Below are positions 20,471-32,259 of a stretch of DNA of 64,000 bases, one piece after another (position 1 is the stretch's first letter; each line of letters begins with the position of its first letter). This DNA is from Antedon mediterranea. Its lineage: Eukaryota; Echinodermata; Crinoidea; Comatulida; Antedonidae. The notes beneath the pieces were generated by a model. The model was not told where the DNA came from and made no database searches. It saw only the letters and a list, made by a program, of their open reading frames with translations. The stretch covers positions 12,336,501 to 12,400,500 of the forward strand of contig NC_092672.1 in assembly GCF_964355755.1 (NCBI RefSeq), read 5' to 3'. Both the position numbers and the translations under genes were made by a program.

Positions 20471-21300
20471 TTATTAAAAATGATAGCCTAATTCTAAATA
20501 GCCACGGGGTTTTCTAACAATGTTTTCAAGATATGCATTACATACATTGTAGTACAGGCTGAAATAATCTGTTAAAAAAAAAAAACCCACAATCCAAATG
20601 TCAGGAGTGACGCGTGGTTGCTGCTTGCTGAAGATGGTAACTAGTCCCTTATAGTTGTCCTCTTATTTTAAACAAAATTTACAAAACATAATGAACTGAA
20701 TTAGATTTTATATTATTTTATTAATGTATTTCTCTTATGCGCGATTTGAACAATTTATGCAATTTGAAATTCATTGACGATTTTCTTGCGTAAATTGAAT
20801 CAATATTCAAATTGAGCATGGTATTTTCAGTATTTTATAAAACCAAAGCTCATTGAAATCCGTATACATTCATAAAAAGTGCAGGTAAAAAAATAAAATG
20901 TTATTAAAATTGTGCAAATATTTCTTGCGCAAATTCAAATGCGCAACTAATTATTTACGCTATTTTATATCACGCACAACATAATGAACTGAGAGTTCAT
21001 TATGTAGCCTATTAAACGTATGAGTTTCAAACATATGAGTTCATTATGTTTTTTGAATTTCCTTTAAAATAAGAGGTCGACAACTTTAAAGGATTTCAAT
21101 GTGAAAGTCTCCATCTCCAGCAAGCAGCGACCACGTGTCAGTCCTGCATCTGTTTTTCAAAACAGATTATTTCAGCCTGTATTACAATTAAGTATGTCAC
21201 AGTGGCTATATCGTGAAAACATGTTTGGAAAACCCCGTGACTGTTTAGAATTAGTTTATCATTTGTGCCAATCATTTCTTCAGTCAAATTCCTATTACAT
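20440..21300. repeat. Long imperfect palindrome, arms ~240 bp
   Basis: Left arm about 20440-20680, right arm about 21060-21300. Matching landmarks are ACAGGCTGAAATAATCTGTT (20558-20577) against AACAGATTATTTCAGCCTGT (21161-21180), GGTTGCTGCTTGCTG against CAGCAAGCAGC (21119-21129), and CCTCTTATTTTAAA against TTTAAAATAAGAGG. The spacer of ~380 bp itself pairs imperfectly with 21690-21830 (ATAAAATGTTATTAAAATTG versus its reverse complement). Confidence 0.75.
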
Positions 21301-21592
21301 TTTGTATTTTTGGTTCGTAGGTGTTTCAGAGTAGAAATAACAATAGGAAAAAGAGTCTAATCAATCTAAAATGTTCAATATCATAATAACTAATTATACT
21401 GTTGTATTTTATTATGAGGCTTTAACCCGTCTCAGCCAAATTCAAGTCGACCCCAAGTCAACTAGCCCTCAAATCAATTCGGCCACAAATCAACTCTGCC
21501 GCGCCTCACGTCAACTAGGCCACGTTAAAGTATGAAACGCAAAAAGTGCAAATGAATGGGACAAAATCAGTCTAATGAACAGAAGAAAAATA
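21258..21592. repeat. Inner foldback arm, left
   Basis: Reverse-complement match to 24299-24690. Shared: GTAGAAATAACAATAGGAAA, ATACTGTTGTATTTTATTAT, multiple TCAACT...GGCC blocks, AACGCAAAAAGTGCAAAT, AATCAGTCTAATGAACAGAA. Confidence 0.8.
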
Positions 21593-22666
21593 ATAAAAAC
21601 GAAGTACGCATGTTATAGGGATGAATATTAGTATGAATGTGAATTTTATATGCACGATTCAAAATAGCGCAAAGATTTTGCAATTTGAACGGCACAAGCT
21701 TGTTTATTTTGAAATTGCGCAATTTTAATAACATTTTATTCTTTTAATGCGTTACTTGCATTATTTTATATCTATGCGTAACACTAACAGGTTTATTTTA
21801 ACTTTGGTTTTATCAAATACTAAAATACATTGCACTATTTTTTAATCTGATCAAATTTATTTGGATTCAATTTGAAAAATGATTTAACTTATTTTTCTTT
21901 TTTCTAAGCGAAATTAATATTTTTTTCGGATTTTTTATCGGCGAAAGTGATCAACTTTATTATAACTACAAAATGGTCTATTCAAACTTTGATGTTAGTG
22001 TTCTTCATTTTTCATGTTTTGGAGGAAAATACAACTTTAAACTAATATTACACATTGCGATAATTGTCTATACAAGCCATGGACAATTCATTGATTACTA
22101 TCCATCAACACTTAAAATATATAAAATTGAGACACAAACGGAAGACAAATCAAAAGGAATAATATAATGTAAGACTAATAATAATAATGCATACTATTTA
22201 GAGCAATGTTGTACAACGGCCCTCAAAATATATGTATGTCGAGCATGTGTGTATATCCGAAACATCTTAATTAAATAATTAGAAATCAATGAAAAAGATC
22301 TTTCAAAGTATGAAACGGAAAAATTGAAAAAATAATTACGAATTGATGAAACATTTTGAGATGGATACGATTGTTTTGTCAAAAACCTGTTTCTGAAATT
22401 AAATTTACAATTAAGCTCAATAGAAACAAGTTTTGCATTTGAAGTTTCTATATTTTTTCAATTTTATGTTCGCCGTATATACTTGATAAAAAGAATTAAA
22501 AAAAACAGACGTTATTTAATTATGGAGTTTAGTGTACATTAACTATCAGAAGTACAAACGATGTTTTAACCCTAATTTATTATAACTTAACCATTTGAAG
22601 TAAACATTAAAACATTTTGAAATGTGAGTTATATAGGCCTACGTGTTTTTGATACTTTTACTTTTT

Positions 22667-22742
22667 AGTCGCGTGGACGCGACTCTAATAGTTCACTATG
22701 TCGGTCGGTCGGTCTGTCGGTCTGTCGGTCTGTCTGTCGGTC
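22667..22742. repeat. Short hairpin plus TCGG/TCTG microsatellite
   Basis: AGTCGCGT-GG-ACGCGACT forms a perfect 8-bp stem at 22667-22684. It is followed after 15 bp by a TCGGTCGGTCTGTCGG-type tetranucleotide tract (22700-22742). Confidence 0.85.
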
Positions 22743-23055
22743 AGATATCACTATGCGTTTTAGCACGCGACTTATGGCTGTTGGCCTTGTTTACATTACA
22801 GTTGCTTTGTATGATTTTAAAATGTTAGTTTTTATATACTTATTTTAGCTGTCTTTTAAATTGTTCACGAGTTTTTAATAAAGAAAATTAAATAACTGAT
22901 TTCGTATTCTTATTTTCATAATAAGCAGTAACATAACTATATAGTAATTTGAGTATACGGTACCAATTAAACATATATATATATACATTTAATTTCGATA
23001 ATAAAAGAAATAAAGAAGCCTGAAAAGATCCCAACTATTACTACAATTATTATTA

Positions 23056-23092
23056 CTAGAGGGTGAGCTCGCTTCGCTCGCTCCCCCTCTAG
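23056..23092. repeat. CTAGAGGG hairpin with GCTCGCTTCGCTCGC core
   Basis: Arms CTAGAGGGTGAGC and GCTCCCCCTCTAG (12 of 13 paired) around the core GCTCGCTTCGCTCGC at 23067-23081. The same core and a homologous right flank (ATGGTTCTCG) occur at 63284-63350. Confidence 0.8.
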
Positions 23093-23269
23093 GAAGTGTA
23101 GACAATGGTTCTCGGAATGATAATGTTCTCCTTATACATTTTCTGTCGGTTACCATTATTGAAAATGCTTGGCATTCGTAAAACTGAACTACTTTGTTTC
23201 ACAGTGTTTTAGATGATTAATAACATTTTAAAGTATAGTTTTTATTGTTTGGTAGGGCCCTTTGGGGAG

Positions 23270-23580
23270 GCGGAGGTCATTTGAGGGAGGTGCTTATTCG
23301 AGGGATATATGTTAAATTTTTTAGTTCTAATAATATGGTAACATTTATAATCAAATGAAATCCTCTCATAGATATGAAAATTGGTAAAAAAGAATAACAA
23401 ATGCTTGGTAAATTGCAGATAACAGTGCGGTGAATTCTACTACAAATAGTATAATTGTGTTATTATAAATATGTGGATGGACGTTTATTAGATAGTTGGG
23501 TTGTGGGGGGGGGGGGGGGTTATTATTCAAAGTGATGTTTTATTGGAGAGGCGTTTATTCAAATGAATACCATCCTAATA
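23270..23580 (+). repeat. Degenerate copy of repeat family A with poly-G
   Basis: Shares ATATGGTAACATTTATAATC, TGCTTGGTAAATTG and GGCGTTTATTCAAATGAATAC with the arms at 8.5 and 14.9 kb, but is more diverged. Includes a run of about 14 G near 23506-23519. Confidence 0.65.
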
Positions 23581-24298
23581 ATTATTAATACATTATTTAA
23601 TTTAATCATCTTTTGAAACTAACTGCCGTGACAGAGTGGGCCCAAGAAAGAAGACATTACGGCTTGCAACATGGGCAGACATCTCGGTCCTAACGGGACA
23701 CAGGAAGATAGCCTACAGTTATTCCTGCAAGCTTACTCAATAAAACTCAGCTATCGGGATTTCACTCGATTTTTTTTTCGTCTTCCAAAGGGACACTGTA
23801 TTGATTGATGGAAAGTGCCTGTTTCCAGTCACCTTTAGGGTCAAATCTATTATTTTAACTGCTCCCTTGTGTATAAAAGAGAGAAAATATTTGAAACTAA
23901 GGTGAACTTATCTTAAACCCGGAAATTACTTTGACCGGGAAGAATTGAAATTGAGAGGAAAATCCAATGTTGAAATCATAAATGTTGTTAAAAAACTCTT
24001 TATAATATCTTCCTAAGATATAAAATGGAACAATAGCGTTGGCGTGCACACTAATGTTATCAAATCTACGTTTCGCGGTACATCTCGGATAGATAAGGTA
24101 GGTATCCAAGGCGGAGATTTGTACCGAAGTTTTTGCATTGTGCTCACCTATGTCAGAATTAACCATAATTTATATATAGATTACTATTCTTATTATTATT
24201 TCTACAATTATTATGATTACTACTCTTAATATTATTACTAATATAATTATTACTATTATTTATCTCTGTAACATGCGTACTTGGTCTCTATTATTTTC

Positions 24299-24690
24299 TT
24301 CTGTTCATTAGACTGATTTTGGTTGAAGAAAATAATTTGCACATTTGTTTATTATATCAGTCCTATTTATTTGCACTTTTTGCGTTCCATACTTTAATGT
24401 GGCCGTGTTGACCGATTAGTTTTTGGCCGAGTTGACGTGAGGCCGAGTTGACTTGAGGCCAAGTTGACTTGAGGGCGAGTTGACTTGGGGCCGACTTTAA
24501 TTGAGAGCCTTTTTAGAGCCTTTGATTATAATAAAATACAACAGTATAAATTAAGTTTTATAATATTGAACATTTTAAATTTATTATACTCTTTTTCCTA
24601 TTGTTATTTCTACTCTGAAAGACCTACGAACCCAAAATATAAAATGGAATAGGAGTTTGGTTGAAGAAATGCTTTGCACATTTTTAGAAT
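24299..24690. repeat. Inner foldback arm, right
   Basis: Reverse complement of 21258-21592. Includes four to five tandem copies of a ~19-bp unit GGCCGAGTTGACTTGA at about 24400-24497, each slightly different. Confidence 0.8.
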
Positions 24691-25190
24691 ACCTTTTGCA
24701 CATTAAACGTCAAAACTGATCGTTTTTACATTTAACGGCGTGGTGTTTGCACATTTGCAGGTTATGAATTTTTACAGATTTGCACATTTGAAGGTAAAAT
24801 GTTTACACAAATGTGGTTGTTTACACAAATGTGGTTGTCTGCACATTTGAAGGTAAAATGTTTGCACGTACAAATGTGGTTGTTTGCACATTTGCGGGTT
24901 ATGAATTTTTACAGATTTGCACATTTGAAGGTAAAATGTTTGCACAAATGTGGTTGTTTGCACATTTGAAGGTAAAATGTTTGCACAAATGTGGTTGTTT
25001 GCACAAATGTGACTTTTTGCACATTTCACGGCTCCACACGGCGTGATGTTTGCACATTAGTGGACTATACATTTTTACAGATTTGCACATTTGAGAGCTC
25101 CATGTTTGCACAAATGTCGTTGTTTGCACATTTGAAGGCAACATGTTTACACAAATATGGTTGTTTTCACAAATGTGACTTTTTGACAAC
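24690..25190 (+). repeat. TTTGCACAAATGTGGTTG tandem array, outer foldback arm
   Basis: Unit built from TTTGCACATTTGAAGGTAAA and ATGTTTGCACAAATGTGG, repeated about ten times with ~41-bp and ~17-bp sub-periods, plus interspersed ATTTTTACAGATTTGCACAT (at 24769, 24906, 25070). Reading frames through it give Cys/His/Lys-rich ORFs that are translations of the repeat, not genes. Confidence 0.85.
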
Positions 25191-25229
25191 AGATCTTCTG
25201 AATGTATAGCCTGATAAGACAACACCACG

Positions 25230-27800
25230 GTCAGTACCAGACACTAGTATAAGTTACGTACGGTAATGGTATTATTATTCACAAAAAGCGTGGCACGAAC
25301 ACGACTTACTTAACTTAATTGATGTGTTGTATAAGTTTGGATGTCAGAATATGTCCAATTGGTTCCAACTGATCGAAACGTATATTTAATAATAAATTGA
25401 TGATCGGTTATTTGATACGAATGTTATATTTGTGAAGGTACCATCCTGAATTCATTAAGTGTCAAGACAAGAAATCGGTGAGTACCGTGTTGCAATAAGC
25501 AGAATTCGTTTCTTCTTCGACTTAATTTAATTCAATATTTTGATTCAATTCTCGGTAACTAAATTATATAACCAACCGTACCAAATGGACGACATTATTT
25601 ACAATCAATTGTTGTATGTATTTTTAGAAACAATTTAATAATTATAATTTAACTCTAAACTATAACGAACATCCTGTGGGATAATCTAAAGGTCATCTAC
25701 TGTAAAATTGAATATATTGTGATTTATTTATAATTATAAAATTGTTTATAAAATATATTGATTTAGTGTTTTGAGAAATGTTTTCGTTTAACGGATCTAC
25801 TTACGAAAGGTAAGATACGAAAGCATTTCAAATTACACGGTCCTCTAGGGGACAGTTTAGGCTCACCAATCTATAAGAAACTGTAATTTTTATTTTACTG
25901 TCCATTATCTGTTTATGATAAGTTTCACCGATTATGCCTACTTGGCTAAGTAATACATTGTTTTGCTCTATTTTGAATTTAGTAGGCCTATAACATTACG
26001 TTCAAAACAGGTGGAAATTCATTTAGTAATGTTTCAGTATGTTTTATAAACATTTAAATGACGTTTATTCATTCTTTCAAAACGTAATATATAATGTATC
26101 AATGTGTTCGTCGTCTACGCACCTGCTTTTCTCTGCTTACAAAGGAATGCAAAACAAAATTTACAATAGAGTGTGTGATTTAAATAAAATAAATACTTAC
26201 CATTCATCTTATAAGTAAATATGAGTATTCCTAATTTTAAATCTTTTAAAAGATTTAAAATAATGTTGCCGTGTATGTGTACGACTTGAACAATATCAAT
26301 AACATTGTTTTTTGACTAGATCGGTATAGAGAATACAGAGTATATTTTTTCGCTCAAAAACATAAAAGGAGACTGGAAATGGCATGCTGAATAAACACAA
26401 CAGGTAGTAGATCTGAATTACAATAAAGTCCATAATAGGGGTCGAATAACAATACTAGGTACCGAACTATATTGTACTCAATGTATTGTTAATATTAAAA
26501 AGAAGTTTATCGAAGCAGAAAGAGGTAGGTCTACTATGAGACGAATAGCTAGAATTCCAATAAAACAGCCTTTGATTTTTAATTCTTACTCAATTTCCTG
26601 ATAGAGAGTACGTTATTATTAGCATTGGTAATAGAGTGCTTGGTTCATTTATTTTAATGGAGAAAATGATGCAAAGGTAACATTTAAAACAAGTTTGATA
26701 ATATTATGAGTAGGCCTGATTTAAAGAACATTTAGAATAATCATAATACATTGCTACTTTAAAGTGGAGATAACTCAGTGTCAATAATCTAAGTTTTTTT
26801 TTATAAAATATTGAATAATAATAATTATGAAATCAATTTAATCCATGTTTTCAGTAAAAAGAACTTTGTGAATAAGAAAATTTTTAAAGAGAAATATTAT
26901 GTTTGAGAAAAATAATTTAATAAAAAATTAGAATGTACATAAAAATAAGAAATCAAGCATAAAGTACGACCTTAAGAGTATTTAAATGGTTAATAAAACA
27001 CTTTTTTAAATGAATCAGTAATAGTCATCTTGTTAACTAAGGTAACCTATATGTATCCAATCATGTACACATGTACCTCTCATTTAATTTACATTTAAAA
27101 GAAAAAAACATTTTTTACTAACATTTGTTCTTGATCTGAAGTACAAGTCTAGTCTAGTACTGTAACAAAATGTGTACATGACCTTTAAACTCGAACTGTT
27201 TTTTATGCCCTAAAACACTCAATTACATGTGGGTCGTAACTGCATTGCATTACCATTCGCACTTTATAGAAATAGATCAGAGATTAGCTAACAGGTATTT
27301 TGTTCCAATACAAAAGGCAGCAAAACAAATAATATAGGTGAAATCTCAGTGAATCGAAACACACTACAGTATTACTGTGGAATATATTAATTTCAACTCA
27401 ATGGGTTTAACAAATGACTAAGCTGATATTGTAAAGACCAAACACATACAGGAAAAGAAAGACAACTGTTTTTTATAGGTATATTGTTAAATAAGCACCG
27501 TTAAATTAAATGTTTGATACATTTTCTAAGAACACCTATGAAAAACAAAAACAATTACTGTGTGTCGGGCGTTAACGTACTATAATCGATTATCATACGT
27601 TTTATGTGTCAAGTGGTTAAAATAAGAAATTGACATTTAGTTTAGGTTCAAGTTTAATTTTAATTTTCAAGTAAAAAGAAATTGTTCTTCAAAAAGATTC
27701 TTCATTTGTGTGAAATACATACCATATATTTTAAATATAATATAATAATAAATAGATATGTGTATATTTATTGAACATAATTTCCAGACAAATTTTATTT
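25230..27800. other. No gene recognised; AT-rich flank of satellite
   Basis: 2.6 kb without long ORFs, splice-bounded coding blocks or repeat termini that I can recognise. Confidence 0.45.
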
Positions 27801-30800
27801 AGTTCAATTACTCACACATGTTGTACCATTGATTCATTAATGTACGTACTGTCAGTAAGGCTGAGCTGTAATTAATTACTCATACATCTTGTACCATTGA
27901 TTCATTAATGTACGTACTGCTGTCAGTAAGGCTGAGCTGTAATTAATTACTCATACATCTTGTACCATTGATTCATTAATGTACGTACTGCTGTCAGTAA
28001 GGCTGAGCTGTAATTAATTACTCATACATCTTGTACCATTGATTCATTAATGTACGTACTGCTGTCAGTAAGGCTGCGCTGTAATTAATTACTCATACAT
28101 CTTGTACCATTGATTCATTAATGTACGTACTGCTGTCAGTAAGGCTGAGCTGTAATTAATTACTCATACATCTTGTACCATTGATTCATTAATGTACGTA
28201 CTGCTGTCAGTAAGGCTGAGTTTTAATCAATTACTCATACATCTTGTACCATTGATTCATTAATGTACGTACTGCTGTCAGTAAGGCTGAGCTGTAATTA
28301 ATTACTCATACATGTTGTACCATTGATTCGTTAATGTACGTACTGCTGTCAGTAAGGCTGAGCTGTAATTAATTACTCATACATCTTGTACTATTGATTC
28401 ATTAATGTACGTACTGCTGTCAGTAAGGCTGAGCTGTAATTAATTACTCATACATCTTGTACCATCTGTGTACCATTGATTCGTTAATGTACGTACTGCT
28501 GTCAGTAAGGCTGAGATGTAATTAATTACTCATACATCTTGTACCATTGATTCATTAATGTACGTACTGCTGTCAGTAAGGCTAAGCTGTAATTAATTAC
28601 TCATACATCTTGTACCATTGATTCATTAATGTACGTACTGCTGTCAGTAAGGCTGAGCTGTAATTAATTACTCATACATCTTGTACCATTGATTCATTAA
28701 TGTACGTACTGCTGTCAGTAAGGCTGCGCTGTAATTAATTACTCATACATATTGTACCATTGATTCATTAATGTACGTACTGCTGTCAGTAAGGCTGAGC
28801 TGTAATTAATTACTCATACATCTTGTACCATTGATTCATTAATGTACGTACTGCTGTCAGTAAGGCTGCGCTGTAATTAATTACTCATACTTCTTGTACC
28901 ATTGATTCATTAATATACGTACTGCTGTCAGTAAGGCTGAGCTGTAATTAATTACTCATACATCTTGTACCATTGATTCATTAATGTACGTACTGCTGTC
29001 AGTAAGGCTGAGATGTAATTAATTACTCATACATCTTGTACCATTGATTCATTAATGTACGTACTGCTGTCAGTAAGGCTGAGCTGTAATTAATTACTCA
29101 TACATGTTGTACCATTGATTCATTAATGTACGTACTGCTGTCAGTAAGGCTGAGCTGTAATTAATTACTCATACATCTTGTACCATTGATTCATTAATGT
29201 ACGTACTACTGTCAGTAAGGCTGCGCTGTAATTAAATACTCATACATCTTGTACCATTGATTCATTAATGTACGTACTGCTGTCAGTAAGGCTGAGCTGT
29301 AATTAATTACTCATACATCTTGTACCATTGATTCATTAATGTACGTACTGCTGTCAGTAAGGCTGAGCTGTAATTAATTACTCATACATCTTGTACCATT
29401 GATTCATTAATGTACGTACTACTGTCAGTAAGGCTGCGCTGTAATTAATTACTCATACATCTTGTACCATTGATTCATTAATGTACGTACTGCTGTCAGT
29501 AAGGCTGCGCTGTAATTAATTACTCATACATCTTGTACCATTGATTCATTAACGTACGTACTGCTGTCAGTAAGGCTGAGCTGTAATTAATTACTCATAC
29601 ATCTTGTACCATTGATTCATTAATGTACGTACTACTGTCAGTAAGGCTGCGCTGTAATTAATTACTCATACATCTTGTACTATTGATTCATTAATGTACG
29701 TACTGCTGTCAGTAAGGCTGAGATGTAATTACTTACTCATACATCTTGTACCATCTGTGTACCATTGATTCGTTAATGTACGTACTGCTGTCAGTAAGGC
29801 TGAGATGTAATTACTTACTCATACATCTTGTACCATTGATTCATTAATGTACGTACTGCTGTCAGTAAGGCTGAGCTGTAATTAATTATTCATACATCTT
29901 GTACCATTGATTCGTTAATGTACGTACTGCTGTCAGTAAGGCTGCGCTGTAATTAATTACTCATACATCTTGTACCATTGATTCATTAATGTACGTACTG
30001 CTGTCAGTAAGGCTGAGCTGTAATTAATTACTCATACATGTTGTACCATTGATTCATTAATGTACGTACTGCTGTCAGTAAGGCTGAGCTGTAATTAATT
30101 ACTCATACATCTTGTACCATTGATTCATTAATGTGCGTACTGCTGTCAGTAAGGCTGAGCTGTAATTAATTACTCATACATCTTGTACCATTGATTCATT
30201 AATGTACGTACTGCTGTCAGTAAGGCTGAGCTGTAATTAATTACTCATACATGTTGTACCATTGATTCATTAATGTACGTACTGCTGTCAGTAAGGCTGA
30301 GCTGTAATTAATTATTCATACATCTTGTACCATTGATTCATTAATGTACGTACTGCTGTCAGTAAGGCTGAGCTGTAATTAATTACTCATACATCTTGTA
30401 CCATTGATTCATTAATGTACGTACTGCTGTCAGTAAGGCTGAGCTGTAATTAATTACTCATACATGTTGTACCATTGATTCATTAATGTACGTACTGCTG
30501 TCAGTAAGGCCGAGCTGTAATTAATTACTCATACATGTTGTACCATTGATTCGTTAATGTACGTACTACTGTCAGTAAGGCTGAGCTGTAATTAATTACT
30601 CATACATGTTGTACCATTGATTCGTTAATGTACGTACTGCTGTCAGTAAGGCTGAGCTGTAATTAATTACTCGTACATCTTGTACCATTGATTCATTAAT
30701 GTACGTACTGCTGTCAGTAAGGCTGAGCTGTAATCAATTACTCATACATCTTGTACCATTGATTCATTAATGTACGTACTGCTGTCAGTAAGGCTGAGCT

Positions 30801-31537
30801 GTATTTAATTACTCATACATCTTGTACCATTGATTCGTTAATGTACGCACTGCTGTCAGTAAGGCTGAGCTGTAATTAATTACTCATACATGTTGTACCA
30901 TTGATTCATTAATGTACGTACTGCTGTCAGTAAGGCTGAGCTGTAATTAATTACTCGTACATCTTGTACCATTGATTCATTAATGTACGTACTGCTGTCA
31001 GTAAGGCTGAGCTGTAATTAATTACTCATACATCTTGTACCATTGATCCATTAATGTACGTACTGCTGTCAGTAAGGCTGAGCTGTAATTAATTACTCAT
31101 ACATGTTGTACCATTGATTCATTAATGTACGTACTGCTGTCAGTAAGGCTGAGCTGTAATTAATTACTCATACATGTTGTACCATTGATTCATTAATGTA
31201 CGTACTGCTGTCAGTAAGGCTGACCTGTAATTAATTACTCATACATCTTGTACCATTGATTCATTAATGTACGTACTGCTGTCAGTAAGGCTGAGCTGTA
31301 ATTAATTACTCATACATCTTGTACCATTGATTCATTAATGTACGTACTGCTGTCAGTAAGGCTGAGCTGTAATTAATTACTCATACATCTTGTACCATTG
31401 ATTCGTTAATGTACGTACTGCTGTCAGTAAGGCTGAGCTGTAATTAATTACTCATACATGTTGTACCATTGATTCATTAATGTACGTACTGCTGTCAGTA
31501 AGGCTGAGCTGTAATTAATTACTCATACATGTTGTAC

Positions 31538-31801
31538 AGGAGTGGAGCTGTGGCTTGGTGATTATGATGCTTGGCTACCAATCTAAGGGTCCTAGGTTCA
31601 AGTCCTGTCATATGTCAGGGTTTTTTTCTCATGACAATTTACAACTCCACTCCCAAAGACTTAATAATAAGTCTTTGTTTATGTAGAGCATCTTGTGTAT
31701 TTGTTTGTCTTGTGAAATTTTAAATAGTTTATCCATCCTGTAATTGGCGGGTTACTCGCTGTTGGATGAGTATGAAATAAAAAAAATAAAAAAAAAAAAA
31801 A
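31538..31801 (+). mobile_element. tRNA-derived SINE inserted in satellite
   Basis: 264 bp. An A-box-like TGGCTTGGTGATTATG and a B-box GGTTCAAGTCC about 40 bp apart mark a tRNA-like head. The tail is an A-rich tract (ATGAAATAAAAAAAATAAAA and on). The satellite unit is interrupted after CATGTTGTAC and resumes at ATTAATGTACG, so about nine bases (CATTGATTC) are missing and no flanking duplication is seen. Confidence 0.8.
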
Positions 31802-32259
31802 TTAATGTACGTACTGCTGTCAGTAAGGCTGAGCTGTAATTAATTACTCGTACATCTTGTACCATTGATTCATTAATGTACGTACTGCTGTCAGTAAGGC
31901 TGAGCTGTAATTAATTACTCATACATCTTGTACCATTGATTCATTAATGTACGTACTGCTGTCAGTAAGGCTGAGCTGTAATTAATTACTCATATATGTT
32001 GTACCATTGATTCATTAATGTACGTACTACTGTCAGTAAGGCTGAGCTGTAATTAATTACTCATACATCTTGTACCATTGATTCATTAATGTACGTACTG
32101 CTGGCAGTAAGGCTGAGCTGTAATTAATTACTCATACATCATGTACCATTGATTCATTAATGTACGTACTGCTGTCAGTAAGGCTGAGTTGTAATTAATT
32201 ACCCATACATGTTGTACCATTGATTCATTAATGTACGTACTGCTGTCAGTAAGGCTGAG

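Noticed and set aside
24772-25228. Cys/His-rich ORFs on both strands
   Set aside because: They are translations of the TTTGCACAAATGTGG tandem repeat and occur on both strands at once.
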